A DNA stretch of 64,000 nucleotides from NCBI RefSeq assembly GCF_900215535.1, contig NZ_OCND01000001.1:310001-374000 (forward strand). Direction: 5' to 3'. The stretch comes from Pseudoxanthomonas wuyuanensis. Its GTDB lineage: Bacteria > Pseudomonadota > Gammaproteobacteria > Xanthomonadales > Xanthomonadaceae. The first letter of the stretch is position 1; every line of letters starts with the position of its first letter. The translations under genes were made by a program, and so were the position numbers. This document shows positions 28,445 to 36,645 of this stretch, piece by piece. The notes beneath the pieces are model-generated. The model saw only the letters and a program-made list of their open reading frames with translations, was not told where the DNA came from and did no database searches.

Positions 28445-28909
28445 TCATTGCACCACGCGCGACATGACGATGTCTTGGTGGGCGTGGCCTCCACCGCCAA
28501 CCTGGTGAAGGCCCAGCGGCTCGAAGCCATGCTTGCGATAAAACGCAATGCCACGCGCATTGTGCTCGGAGACTCCAAGCCAGATGACGTCGTGCCGATG
28601 CTTGCGCGCATGGTCTAGAGCAGCGGCCATAAGTCGCGCCGCTACACCGGAACCGTGGAACTCGGGCATTACGTACAGCTGCCAAAGCTGGATTGGATCG
28701 TGGCCCTCAACGGCAGGATGGGATGCCTTGTGCAATATGAGGAATCCTAAAACCGAGCCATTAGCCTCGGCGAGATATGTCAGGCCAGCATGCTGCTCGA
28801 TTGGCTCGGCATAGCGTGTCGGATTGATCTCCCGCGAACCGGACGCCGCTGCATGGACCGCGGCCAGCGCGGCAGCGTCTGAACCGATGGCTATCCGGAT
28901 ACTGATCAT
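28445..28909 (-). CDS. GNAT family N-acetyltransferase (cassette 5)
   Basis: The 154-residue protein has the GNAT fold: beta-strand LTYLAEANGSVLGFLIL, the acetyl-CoA loop LYVMPEFHGSGVAARLM (Q/RxxGxG/A type) and ARGIAFYRKHGFEPLG. It is an acyltransferase of unknown substrate. The start at 28909 lies just after an R'-like core site gttgggc (28919-28913 on the minus strand), as expected for the first gene base in a cassette. A short upstream extension from TTG is unlikely. Confidence 0.85.
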   Translation of the reverse strand: MISIRIAIGSDAAALAAVHAAASGSREINPTRYAEPIEQHAGLTYLAEANGSVLGFLILHKASHPAVEGHDPIQLWQLYVMPEFHGSGVAARLMAAALDHARKHRHDVIWLGVSEHNARGIAFYRKHGFEPLGLHQVGGGGHAHQDIVMSRVVQ

Positions 28910-28912
28910 GCG

Positions 28913-29090
28913 GCCCAACGAGGTTGTAGAAAAAGTCCGGTGCCGATTCTAGCGCCCTTCGAACATCGGAAAACGCTCGCGAGATTTCGATCTCAGCGCA
29001 GTTTGCGAGTCGAAACGGTGTTTTGACAACGTACGCGAGCATCAGCCGGGGCTTTCTTGGACTGCGAGGGCTTTTCTACAGCCTCAACGC
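28913..29090. repeat. Non-coding ~175-bp segment with inverted ends inside the array
   Basis: The segment starts gcccaacgaggttgtagaaa and ends cttttctacagcctcaacg. Its two ends are imperfect inverted repeats of about 20 bp (gttgtagaaaaagtcc / gggcttttctacagcc). It holds no gene. It may be an ORF-less cassette or a MITE-like insert between attC 29084-29141 and the GNAT gene. Confidence 0.55.
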
Positions 29091-29141
29091 CTGAGCTCAG
29101 CCGCGCCGCGAAGCGGCGTCGGGTTGAATGAACTATCAGGG
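29084..29141 (-). repeat. attC site (DUF2164 cassette)
   Basis: On the plus strand this reads aacgcctgagctcagccg, cgccgcgaagcggcg, tcgggttgaatgaactat. It is palindromic around gccgcgaagcggc and placed 3' of the DUF2164 gene. Its R'' end is degenerate compared with the next site. Confidence 0.75.
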
Positions 29142-29211
29142 CCCACCTGCCTAAGGCCAAGGCCCTGACAGCTGTGCTGGGCAGGAGACCGGAGCGTGCC
29201 AAGGATCTCGC

Positions 29212-29466
29212 TCATTTCCGGAACTCGGTAGGGCGCTCAAGGAGATAGATGGCTTCACCCAGATCTTCCAGCTTGCTGGAGAGGATGGCCTGGGCATCGT
29301 AAAGGCCGCGATTGTAATAGTATGGGCCAACCTCGTCGGAGAAGAAGTCCAGCAGGAATTCCGCGTCAAAGCGCCCGATCTCGTGCTTCAGCTCTTCGGT
29401 GAAGTAGAGCTGGATCTTCCGGACGATGAGAGCCTTCTCATCTTCCGTGAACTTGATGTTTTCCAT
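29212..29466 (-). CDS. DUF2164 family protein (cassette 4)
   Basis: The 84-residue protein, IKFTEDEKALIVRKIQLYFT ... LLDFFSDEVGPYYYNRGLYD, has the FFSDEVGPYYYNRG motif typical of DUF2164. It is a small cytosolic alpha-helical protein of unknown function. An RBS aggaggg lies 5-12 bases before the ATG and right after attC 29481-29537, the usual compact cassette layout. Confidence 0.88.
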   Translation of the reverse strand: MENIKFTEDEKALIVRKIQLYFTEELKHEIGRFDAEFLLDFFSDEVGPYYYNRGLYDAQAILSSKLEDLGEAIYLLERPTEFRK

Positions 29467-29480
29467 GCGCCCTCCTTAGG

Positions 29481-29537
29481 GGCTAACGCCTGAACCAAGC
29501 CGAACCGCGAAGCGGTTCCGGTTTGAATTGTTAGGCC
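29481..29537 (-). repeat. attC site (SxxK hydrolase cassette)
   Basis: The best-conserved site of array 1. The plus strand reads ggctaacgcctgaaccaagc, cgaaccgcgaagcggttccg, gtttgaattgttaggc. On the minus strand R'' is GCCTAAC and R' is GTTAGCC, with paired L'' and L' boxes. Confidence 0.9.
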
Positions 29538-29570
29538 GCAGCGACATACAGCTACGGTCCGAAGCTGCGT

Positions 29571-30656
29571 CTACTGGGTTAGAACCAACTGCTGGACCGA
29601 GTCGACGAGCGTGCGCGACCAGACATTATCTCGGCTGCCGTTGGTCAGGTAGACAATCACGAAATGGTCATCGAGATATTCCCGGAACAGGATGCGCACG
29701 CGCAGCTTGGCACCGCCGTCGTGTCCAACCTCATGCCAGGCATCGCGTTCGGCATACTCCCAGCCCGACGCGAAGTAGCCGTTGTTGCCATTGGGAAACT
29801 CATAAGGCTTCCAAAAGCGCATCAACGCTCCGCGCGAGACAAGCCTGCCTTCCGCTACGGTGGTCAGGAACGTCGCCATGTCGTCGGCGGTGCTGTACAT
29901 GTCGCCATGGGCCACGGCATAGCTCGGCCACGCAATCGGAATGTCCGGCTCAATCCGTCCGTCCTCACCATGATAGTCGGCGACGAGCCTGCCCTGCGGC
30001 ACTCCATCGAGTCCGAGCCAGGTATTGTGCAAGCCAAGCGGGGAGAGGATGCGGCTGCGTACCAGGTCGCCATAGTTTCTTCCGGTCACGGATTCGATGA
30101 TCGCCTCTATGACCAGAAAGTCTGTTTGCGTGTAGCGTGTTCGCGTACCTGGTGGGTCGGTTAACGGCTTGGCAGCAAGATGTTCGAACACCGCGCTGAG
30201 GGAAGGTGGGAACGGTTTTGCAAGATTTCCAGGATCGAAGTACTCGGGGACGCCAGAGACATGGCTGAGGAACTGTTCAACCGTGATCGCATGCCAAGCG
30301 GGTGGCAGGTCGGCCACATAGCGCGAGGCGGGCGCGGCAAGATCCACCTTCCCCTCCTCGACGAGCAGCAGGAGCAAGGTTCCCGCAAAGAGCTTGCTCA
30401 CCGAGAAAACCGGAAAGACCGTCTCCTCATTGACGGGGATTCCGCCACCAGAAGAAGTTCTCCCCGAAAATCGACGATAGACAAGCTCGCCGTTTCGCAG
30501 AATGACGACCGCTTGAGCAGGGATGCCATGTATCGTCGCATTACTCGTGACGACATTGTCGATGGACGAGTCTTGTGTGCGTTCGAGGGCCGCTGCGCAG
30601 GCCACGAGTGCAGCGGCGGCACCTAAAGCTATCGCGCACTTAGCAAGTCTGAGCAT
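29571..30656 (-). CDS. Beta-lactamase-family serine hydrolase, lipoprotein (cassette 3)
   Basis: The 361-residue protein has a lipobox ALVAC (Cys20), the SxxK motif S85-V-S-K88, Tyr175 in RYTQTDF (YxN-like) and a late GHDGG segment. The set resembles class C beta-lactamase/esterase-type (DUF/PBP4-like) hydrolases. YTQ instead of YxN, and the overall sequence, argue for a peptidase/esterase-like enzyme rather than a true AmpC, but drug hydrolysis cannot be excluded from sequence. It is much longer than a typical cassette gene. Confidence 0.85.
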   Translation of the reverse strand: MLRLAKCAIALGAAAALVACAAALERTQDSSIDNVVTSNATIHGIPAQAVVILRNGELVYRRFSGRTSSGGGIPVNEETVFPVFSVSKLFAGTLLLLLVEEGKVDLAAPASRYVADLPPAWHAITVEQFLSHVSGVPEYFDPGNLAKPFPPSLSAVFEHLAAKPLTDPPGTRTRYTQTDFLVIEAIIESVTGRNYGDLVRSRILSPLGLHNTWLGLDGVPQGRLVADYHGEDGRIEPDIPIAWPSYAVAHGDMYSTADDMATFLTTVAEGRLVSRGALMRFWKPYEFPNGNNGYFASGWEYAERDAWHEVGHDGGAKLRVRILFREYLDDHFVIVYLTNGSRDNVWSRTLVDSVQQLVLTQ

Positions 30657-30673
30657 GTAACCCCTTCAGCAGC

Positions 30674-30731
30674 CTGGCGCCTGAATAAAGCCGAACCGCG
30701 GAGCGGCGTCGGCTTGAATGAATTGTTGGTC
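30674..30731 (-). repeat. attC site (GFA cassette)
   Basis: The plus strand reads ctggcgcctgaataaagccg, aaccgcggagcggcgtcgg, cttgaatgaattgttgg. It shares both arms with the other sites. The R' side (gcgccag) is degenerate. Confidence 0.85.
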
Positions 30732-30732
30732 A

Positions 30733-31236
30733 TCACCGCCCGAAGACCATCTGCGCTCTGGCCAACAATATTTGCACAATCATCTTAAGCGGAAAAGTCT
30801 TATAGGCTGGTGCGTCGTCTGGAAGTCTCTCGGCTCGCGTATAGAACTTGGTGGAAATGCGAGATTGAAGCGCAGGAGCATGGCCGCGAACACGCGAACG
30901 GTACACAGTAATCCAGTGTTGTGAGTTGTCAAAGGCCAGGAACATGGGTGACATGCAGCAGTTGGTCACCATTCGCTTAGTGGGCGACTCTTCGCGGAGC
31001 TTATGAGGCAGAAGTTTCTCTCCACCCAAGATTGTGTAGCGATCTTTGCGATGCAGGATGTAGTGAGTTCCGTTGGACGGGTCCATGATGGGCTTAGAGC
31101 CCGGCAGCTTCTGGAGCTCATGTGCTGCGGCCTGGCAGTCGTCGCAATGGCAGGCCGTGCAATAGATGTGCGGCCCATGCAGTTCAATTGTGACTTGACC
31201 ACATGTGCACTCGACAAGTGTGCAATTTTCTGTCAT
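30733..31236 (-). CDS. GFA-domain (CENP-V/formaldehyde-activating-like) protein (cassette 2)
   Basis: The 167-residue protein has zinc-ligand cysteines near the N-terminus (C10, C12, then C29, C31 and C34 in YCTACHCDDCQ). A glutathione-dependent-formaldehyde-activating fold and the later CCMSPMFLAFDN segment follow. The family binds zinc; the substrate is unknown. ATG 31236 is chosen since residues upstream of it are encoded by attC-like sequence. The stop codon at 30733 abuts the attC. Confidence 0.82.
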   Translation of the reverse strand: MTENCTLVECTCGQVTIELHGPHIYCTACHCDDCQAAAHELQKLPGSKPIMDPSNGTHYILHRKDRYTILGGEKLLPHKLREESPTKRMVTNCCMSPMFLAFDNSQHWITVYRSRVRGHAPALQSRISTKFYTRAERLPDDAPAYKTFPLKMIVQILLARAQMVFGR

Positions 31237-31258
31237 GCGATGGACTCTTACAGTGAGG

Positions 31259-31314
31259 GGGACGCCTGAATTAAGCCGCGCCGCGAAGCGGCTTCGGCTT
31301 GAATTGTTAGACCG
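31259..31314 (-). repeat. attC site (APH cassette)
   Basis: The plus strand reads gacgcctgaattaagccgcg, ccgcgaagcggcttcgg, cttgaattgttagac. On the minus strand R'' is GTCTAAC, lying just past the APH stop codon. R' (GTCCCC) is degenerate. Confidence 0.85.
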
Positions 31315-31317
31315 CAC

Positions 31318-32118
31318 TTAGAAGAACTCATCCAGGATCCGGTAGTACTCAATCTTAACTGGGCTCGGATTTGGCTCTCCATACTCAATGAAGAACTGGT
31401 CAGCGAGTTCCGGTCCAAATAACGCATCAATGTTTCTTGATGCAAGTGCCAAGTCTTGATACTTGTCGGCAAGCCCTACCCGTCCGCAGTCTATGAAGCC
31501 GACGAAAGCATCACCTCGGAAGATGAAGTTCTCGGGACAGGCGTCACCATGTGTAACTACCAGTTGCTCGGCTGCAGGTATTCTACTCAACAGTTGCTCG
31601 TAAACATCTCGCACGCGCATGCCTTGCCTTGCCTGATCGAAGTCTTCTTCATCAACTAAGCCGGCTTCCATGCGGGCCAAAGCCTGCTTGAGCCGCAGGT
31701 GCAGCCTTTCGTCGAATGGGCAATCTTCAGGCGCAATCGCATGGAGCTCGCGCAAAGCTCGCGCCATCTCTGCAACGATAGTGGTTGGATCCGCACTCGC
31801 GGCGTCAGCGGCATTGCGGCCAACTAAGGCTTTCGTCAGAAGAATGGTTGCGTTTGATGTTGAGGCGTACGAGATCACTTCTGGTACTGGTATGCGAGTT
31901 TGTGCTGTAAGCCATCCGATACGTTCATGCTCTTCGCGAAGTTCTTCGGCGAAAGCGCCGGAGGCATACTTTACATACGCGATGTCGCCGCCCGGCATCA
32001 GAACTCGAATCACTCGAGCACCGGACTGACCATACTCAGCTTCTTCGAAAGTGCATTCATCCAACAAGGGAGAGAGCGCATTCTTTAGTTCAGACACCTC
32101 GTCGAGGCTGATTGTCAT
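31318..32118 (-). CDS. APH(3')-type aminoglycoside phosphotransferase homologue (cassette 1)
   Basis: The 266-residue kinase has the invariant Lys50 (AYVKYA), the Brenner motif THGDACPENF (His190, Asp192, Asn197), the metal-binding Asp210 in GFIDCGRVGLADKYQDLAL and the C-terminal YRILDEFF shared with APH(3')-II. The fold and catalytic set look intact, so an active antibiotic kinase is plausible, but the substrate profile cannot be told from sequence. It starts right after a GTTAGAC core site, as the array's promoter-proximal gene. Confidence 0.88.
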   Translation of the reverse strand: MTISLDEVSELKNALSPLLDECTFEEAEYGQSGARVIRVLMPGGDIAYVKYASGAFAEELREEHERIGWLTAQTRIPVPEVISYASTSNATILLTKALVGRNAADAASADPTTIVAEMARALRELHAIAPEDCPFDERLHLRLKQALARMEAGLVDEEDFDQARQGMRVRDVYEQLLSRIPAAEQLVVTHGDACPENFIFRGDAFVGFIDCGRVGLADKYQDLALASRNIDALFGPELADQFFIEYGEPNPSPVKIEYYRILDEFF

Positions 32119-32150
32119 AGCGGTCTAACAACTATTCGGCCCCTCAAATG
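32119..32150 (-). other. Array 1 leading junction, attI-like or truncated attC
   Basis: On the minus strand gaatagttgttagaccgct precedes the APH start by four bases; GTTAGAC is a perfect integron core. The sequence upstream of it (gccatttgaggggccgaat) does not form an attC hairpin. It may therefore be a decayed attI or the right half of a lost attC. Confidence 0.45.
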
Positions 32151-32627
32151 GCCCGTTTCTCGGAGTATGGGGCAGTTGTGGGTCAAATCCAATTGGAAGC
32201 TCCCTGCCTGAAAGGCAGGCTCCATGCGTTATCGGACAGGAGCGGGAGCGTACGAAATACGCCGGTTGATGCGTATCGGCGGCACGACTCCGTGCGCTCC
32301 CGGGCGGCGTCGGGATGCTCGGCCAGTAACTGGAACACCTTCCCGGGCAGGTTGTGGTAGCGATCCGCTGGCGGCACACTGGATTGCTGCGCTCCGTAGA
32401 GGAAGATGCCGATGATGGTTCGGCATCTCCTTGACGATGGCCGTCGCCAGCATGGCCGCGCGGCCGCGTTCGGACAGCCGCCATGCTTCCGGGTGCGGCG
32501 GTCGGCTCAGGACAAGCTGGCATCCGGGCAAGCGCGGCGAGTGTTGCTGGATGCCATGACGATCGGGCCTTCTTCGCTTTGCGAGGATGAAGGAAGATCC
32601 GGCGCTGACTCTGATCGTGGAGCGTTC
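32151..32627. other. Intergenic region without recognisable gene
   Basis: This 477-base stretch is where an integrase would be expected if the APH junction were attI, but no integrase frame is visible on either strand. The sequence is GC-rich, unlike the cassettes. Short minus-strand frames (for example RYHNLPGKVFQLLAEHPDAA) match nothing I know. A small hairpin, gcctgcctgaaaggcaggc-like, lies near 32204-32222. Confidence 0.4.
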
Positions 32628-33554
32628 ATGCGCCTGGTCCTGTGGGTGATCGCTGTCCTGGTGCTCGTTTCGCCGGTTCGGGCAATGTCTACAACCCCGG
32701 ATGCGGGACAGACGTGCGCGCCCGCGGCGTCGACTGAGGCGCCGCGGGTGATCCAGACCGAACTGGTCGGTGTTCCCGCATGGATCCGGGTGCCTGCCCG
32801 CATTTCGGCACCGCCTATCGTGCTGTGGCACGGGTTCGGTCCGCCCGACAACGAGGAGGCGCTGATGGCGCTGCTGCCGCTGGACGATGTGCCGGCGGTG
32901 AAGGTCTATCTGGGGCTGCCGATGTTCGGCAAGCGTGCGCCGGAGGAGCCCGGAGTGCTGGCGCAGCGGCAAGCGGAGAATCTGGCCACAGGCGTGTTCG
33001 AGCCCGTGGTCATGGGGGCTGCCCACGAGTTGCCGGATGTGGTGGATGTATTGCGCCGGCGGGGCTGCCTGCAGAGGGGGCAGGGCATCGGACTGTTCGG
33101 TTTTTCCGCGGGCGGTGCCGCGGTGCTGTATGCGCTGGCCGAACGCGAGGTACCGGTCGAGGCCGCAGTGGTGCTGAACGCATCGACCGGACTCAGCGCG
33201 TCGGTCGCCGCTTACGAGCGGGCTGCAGGCAGGAAGTTCGACTGGACGCCGGAAACACGCTTGCTCGCCCGGCGTTCGGATGCCATCGGGCGCGCCGCCG
33301 ACATTGCGCAAGCAACGCCGCCACCTGCATTGCTGATCGTGCATGGCGCCAAAGATGCGATGGTGGACCAGACCGGCGCCCACGCGCTGCACCGCGTGCT
33401 CAAGCCGCACTATGCCGGCAACGGCGCCGGGCGCCTTCGGCTGAGTATCGTGCCGGACCTTCCGCACGCCCTGCGCACGCCGGGTGACATCGCGCATGCG
33501 CGCACCCTGGCCGGCGCATGGTTTCTGCGTTTCATGGCGCGTGAGGACAACTGA
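32628..33554 (+). CDS. Secreted alpha/beta hydrolase
   Basis: The 308-residue protein has a signal peptide (MRLVLWVIAVLVLVSPVRA) and an alpha/beta hydrolase fold with the oxyanion segment VLWHGFG, the nucleophile elbow GFSAGG (Ser160) and a C-terminal DLPHAL histidine. It is probably a periplasmic esterase or peptidase of the dienelactone-hydrolase-like kind. ATG 32628 is chosen since it begins the signal peptide. The substrate is unknown. Confidence 0.82.
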   Translation: MRLVLWVIAVLVLVSPVRAMSTTPDAGQTCAPAASTEAPRVIQTELVGVPAWIRVPARISAPPIVLWHGFGPPDNEEALMALLPLDDVPAVKVYLGLPMFGKRAPEEPGVLAQRQAENLATGVFEPVVMGAAHELPDVVDVLRRRGCLQRGQGIGLFGFSAGGAAVLYALAEREVPVEAAVVLNASTGLSASVAAYERAAGRKFDWTPETRLLARRSDAIGRAADIAQATPPPALLIVHGAKDAMVDQTGAHALHRVLKPHYAGNGAGRLRLSIVPDLPHALRTPGDIAHARTLAGAWFLRFMAREDN

Positions 33555-33688
33555 AGGGAACGAAAGCGGACGAACGAATCCAATGGCCACCCTTAAGCAT
33601 GGTCACCCCGCGGCTACCAACCGCCGCAGGAATGACGAAACACCGGAGATGCGAAAGGAGGGCGCCATTCGGGCCAGGACTGAATGCG

Positions 33689-34666
33689 TCAGTTCAGTTC
33701 AATCCCGGGATACCACCCGCTTGCCGCAAGCAAGGCCTTCGGGTCTTCCATCCGCAGGATGTTGCGCAGTGCCTGGCGCTTGTCATCGGCGCGCTGGTAG
33801 TAGGCTTTTACGATGCGGTAGCCGACCCAGTAGCCAAGGTCGCCCGGTTTCTCCACGCTGCTGTTGTCCAGCCAGTCGCTGAGGTCGGTCTTGTCCATGT
33901 CGGCCTGGAATGCGGTTTCGATTTCCTGTTCACGGCCGCGGGTCACTGTGTCGAAATGCGCATACGCGGTGTTGCCGGCGGTCAGTTCGGCGGCGAACTC
34001 GGCGGCACCTTCCATCAATGAGCGCTCCAGCACCGTGGGCTGTTCCAGGGCCGAGACTTCCGGGGCCAGCTGTACGTGCGCGTACTCGTGCGCGATGACG
34101 TAGACAAAGCGGTCCTCTAGGTCGGGATTCATCCAGCCCACTGCGCAAAGCGCCTCCAGGCCAATCTGCAGCCCGGTCTCGGGATAGCCAATGCCCACCG
34201 GTTTGCCGCGGCCGACGACGATGGTTACTGGCGGCAGGTTCGCTTCGGGGTAGAGCGTGGCCAGCGTGTGCAACGACTGGCTCAGCCGCTGCTTCACCTG
34301 CGGCATCACGCGCATGCAGCCGCGGGCGGCTTCGTACAACGCCGGTCGCTTGTCCAGGGTGGCGGCGATCGCTTCGCCGGTGACGCGGCGGTGCCTGGCG
34401 AAGTGGTGCAGGCCTTCCGTACCCTGGTCCAGGTAGTCGCGTTGAAGTTGCTCGACGGTGGGTTTGCCGTCAGCGGCGTCGTAGATGCGGTAGAAGCGCT
34501 CCACGTCCTCGATCACGACCGCCGGCGCCGTGGTACCGGCTGTGGCGGGTGTCTGCGCCAGTACCGCGTGCGCGGGTGTGGCCAGCATGGCGAATACAAG
34601 CAGCCAGGCATGCGTGCGCAGCGGCGGTGCGACGGCAGGCATCATAGAGGCAGGCGTTCGGGACAT
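33689..34666 (-). CDS. Secreted DUF2268-like zinc metalloprotease
   Basis: The 325-residue protein has a signal peptide (1-38) and a HEYAH motif (His193, Glu194, His197) in FVYVIAHEYAHVQLAPE. A downstream Glu-rich helix, EGAAEFAAELTAG, probably gives the third ligand. This is the layout of DUF2268 predicted proteases. Start 34666 gives the signal peptide; an ATG at 34732 would add 22 residues with no support. It is GC-rich and marks the backbone side of the boundary with the low-GC island to its right. Confidence 0.8.
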   Translation of the reverse strand: MSRTPASMMPAVAPPLRTHAWLLVFAMLATPAHAVLAQTPATAGTTAPAVVIEDVERFYRIYDAADGKPTVEQLQRDYLDQGTEGLHHFARHRRVTGEAIAATLDKRPALYEAARGCMRVMPQVKQRLSQSLHTLATLYPEANLPPVTIVVGRGKPVGIGYPETGLQIGLEALCAVGWMNPDLEDRFVYVIAHEYAHVQLAPEVSALEQPTVLERSLMEGAAEFAAELTAGNTAYAHFDTVTRGREQEIETAFQADMDKTDLSDWLDNSSVEKPGDLGYWVGYRIVKAYYQRADDKRQALRNILRMEDPKALLAASGWYPGIELN

Positions 34667-35041
34667 CGTGTTCTCCTGTAAGTCACCGGGCATCGGCCAA
34701 CGGCGGGATGCGCCCGATGATAGCCGGTCCAACAGGAGGGCTAGACCGACCAGAGCTTCATAGACACTCAGTTGCCGCTTTACGCATAACGCCTTTCGAG
34801 ATCTACCGGCTTTGTTAACGTGGGGCCGGAGCCGGAAGCGGGCCGAGTTCGCTGAACCCCACTTTTGACCAGCCCTTCGGCCGTTGAAGAGCGCCTCAAA
34901 GGGGGCAACAGGCTTCGGAAAAACGTAGGGTACTTCAGCTTCCGTTCCCTTTGACGAACAGACAGCAGTAAAAACGACATTGCTTTACGTGCATCAGAAA
35001 TGATAACAATAGCCAGTATTCCAGCCAAAGCGGATCACTTC
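34667..35041. other. Boundary between GC-rich backbone and low-GC island
   Basis: These 375 bases hold no gene. Around 34783-34818 the sequence gcataacgccttt ... ggctttgttaacg has the two-armed look of a truncated attC in the orientation of array 1, but lacks a proper stem. Base composition shifts to AT-rich from about 34780. Confidence 0.35.
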
Positions 35042-35497
35042 ATGGTCATAACAAATAGATTAGTAGTGCTGGTGATGTTGTTGGCGCTAAGCATATGTGG
35101 CTGCGATCGCGCACCTGAACATCTACCTCAAGAGCGCCCTGAAGGGAACGTGGAGGAGACGCAGCTAAAAGAGCTATGGATTACCGATGCCGCAGAAGCC
35201 GTAGACGCTGACAGCAGAGCTTCGCGGCCACTTTCTCCAAATGACGCCATCGTCGCCAATGTAAGATTGAGTGGCGACAAGAAGGCAGATCTCCACGTAG
35301 CGCTGTTCTACTTAAAGACTGGCGCTAAAGTGGGCGAGGAAACTCGCTCCGTTCTTCCTAGTCCAGGACCTATTTCATTGACTTTCAGGCCTTCTCCAGC
35401 ATGGAGTGCCGGCCGCTACCTTTTGGAAGTCAAACTAAACTCCAAGGTGGTTTCGCATCAAGAGATCGAGGTTGTAGAGATCGGTAAGGGAGCTTAG
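35042..35497 (+). CDS. Lipoprotein of unknown function
   Basis: The 151-residue product starts MVITNRLVVLVMLLALSICGC (lipobox, Cys21). The mature part resembles an immunoglobulin-like or PilZ-free beta domain (VRLSGDKKADLHVALFYLK, RYLLEVKLNSKVVSHQEIEV). It overlaps the convergent peroxidase gene by four bases. It has low GC, like the following island genes. No family is recognised. Confidence 0.7.
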   Translation: MVITNRLVVLVMLLALSICGCDRAPEHLPQERPEGNVEETQLKELWITDAAEAVDADSRASRPLSPNDAIVANVRLSGDKKADLHVALFYLKTGAKVGEETRSVLPSPGPISLTFRPSPAWSAGRYLLEVKLNSKVVSHQEIEVVEIGKGA

Positions 35498-36519
35498 TTA
35501 TCGTCGCTCAAGGCTTCCAAAAATGCAGTGAGTTGCTTGCGTTCTTCAACACTTAGGCTGATGGGCGTGTTTTCATTGAGGCCTCGATAGTAGATTTCTC
35601 GGTCTATCGCTTCTTCCAGCGTCTCCACACTGCCGTCATGCATATATGGAGCGGTTTCTGCGACATTTCGCAGCGACGGTGTCCTAAATGATCCTAAGTC
35701 ACTAGGGTCCTTAGTGACTGCATACCGGCCCAGTTGTGCGATCTCGGCATCACGCAGAACAACATGCCCCAGCGGAACCATGTCACTGCTTTCAAGACGG
35801 GCGAGAATCGAAGAAACTCCTTTTTCCACAGCCGAAAATCCTACCCCAGTGTGATGAAACGATTGATTTGTGAGCATCCCCTGGTCAAGGGAATGGCACT
35901 GCGTGCAGCGCGCCTTGGTGGAGAAAAGTGCAAGGCCAGCGCGCTGGGTGTCATTCATCGCATTCTGATCGCCTGTGGTTCGGTACCGCTCGTAAGAGCC
36001 AGATGCTGGTGGAAGAGATGTTAAGAACGCGACGAGCGCCTTCTGCGCCGCTACGACTGTCTCGTGATCTGTATCACAGATGAGGTCCGTGTACTGATTG
36101 CCCTCCTTCAACCTAGAAATAGCTTCGGACATTGACGGTAGCCCCATCTCCATTGGGTTGGTGAATGCATCTAGTACCGTCAAACTGATATCCGATTGTC
36201 TGCCGTCCCAGAAAAAGGAGGCATGTGCCGAAACTCCAAGAAGGCTAGGAGCATTGCGTGTACCCACCGCGCCGCCTGTGCCAACAGAAACGGGTCTGCG
36301 GTCCGCAAACCGCTGAACAGCTTGATGGCAATCCGAGCAGCTTACATCTCGGCCGCGGCTGAATCGTCTATCGTTGAAAATCTGCTCGCCTAGCCTCAAC
36401 AAACTATCGGCCGGGGGAGCATTGGTTGTTTCGCTGATGCGGCCGGAGGGGGCAGTGCACCCGCCAATCATAAGGAGCAAGAAAAGCGAACTTGTTCTTC
36501 TTAGGCGAGCCTGCCACAT
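35494..36519 (-). CDS. Di-haem cytochrome c peroxidase (MauG/CcpA type), lipoprotein
   Basis: The 341-residue protein has a lipobox GGC (Cys21) and two haem-binding motifs, CSDCH (Cys61, Cys64, His65) and CTQCH (Cys205, Cys208, His209). GTRNAPSLLGV and FRTPSLRNVAETAPYMHDG, conserved in bacterial di-haem peroxidases, are also present. It reduces hydrogen peroxide in the periplasm or modifies a protein partner, as MauG does. Of the alternative ATGs (36597, 36540), the one giving a clean lipoprotein signal was chosen. Low GC marks it as part of the island. Confidence 0.88.
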   Translation of the reverse strand: MWQARLRRTSSLFLLLMIGGCTAPSGRISETTNAPPADSLLRLGEQIFNDRRFSRGRDVSCSDCHQAVQRFADRRPVSVGTGGAVGTRNAPSLLGVSAHASFFWDGRQSDISLTVLDAFTNPMEMGLPSMSEAISRLKEGNQYTDLICDTDHETVVAAQKALVAFLTSLPPASGSYERYRTTGDQNAMNDTQRAGLALFSTKARCTQCHSLDQGMLTNQSFHHTGVGFSAVEKGVSSILARLESSDMVPLGHVVLRDAEIAQLGRYAVTKDPSDLGSFRTPSLRNVAETAPYMHDGSVETLEEAIDREIYYRGLNENTPISLSVEERKQLTAFLEALSDDN

Positions 36520-36645
36520 AGGGTTGCCTGGGCTATCCATGAATGTAAGTTGACGGCAGATTAGCGGCATGGTAACAATTCGCAAACGCAATCGCACGAA
36601 GCGGCCTCGATACCGGTCATAGACCTTGGCGTGAGGGAACGATAT

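Larger units (their letters stand above)
28445..32125 (-). mobile_element. Integrase-less gene cassette array 1 (CALIN), five cassettes
   Basis: Five minus-strand genes (APH, GFA, SxxK hydrolase, DUF2164, GNAT) are separated by four palindromic attC sites. The sites share the core gaagcggc / gccgcttc and R' ends of the GTTRRRY type. There is no integrase gene nearby. GC is lower than in the flanks. The array reads from 32125 down to 28445. Confidence 0.88.

Noticed and set aside
28445-32125. Class 1 mobile integron
   Set aside because: No intI1, qacE or sul1 sequences, and the attC sites resemble a sedentary chromosomal type.
32151-32627. Integron integrase gene upstream of the APH cassette
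   Set aside because: No frame of useful length or integrase motif on either strand.
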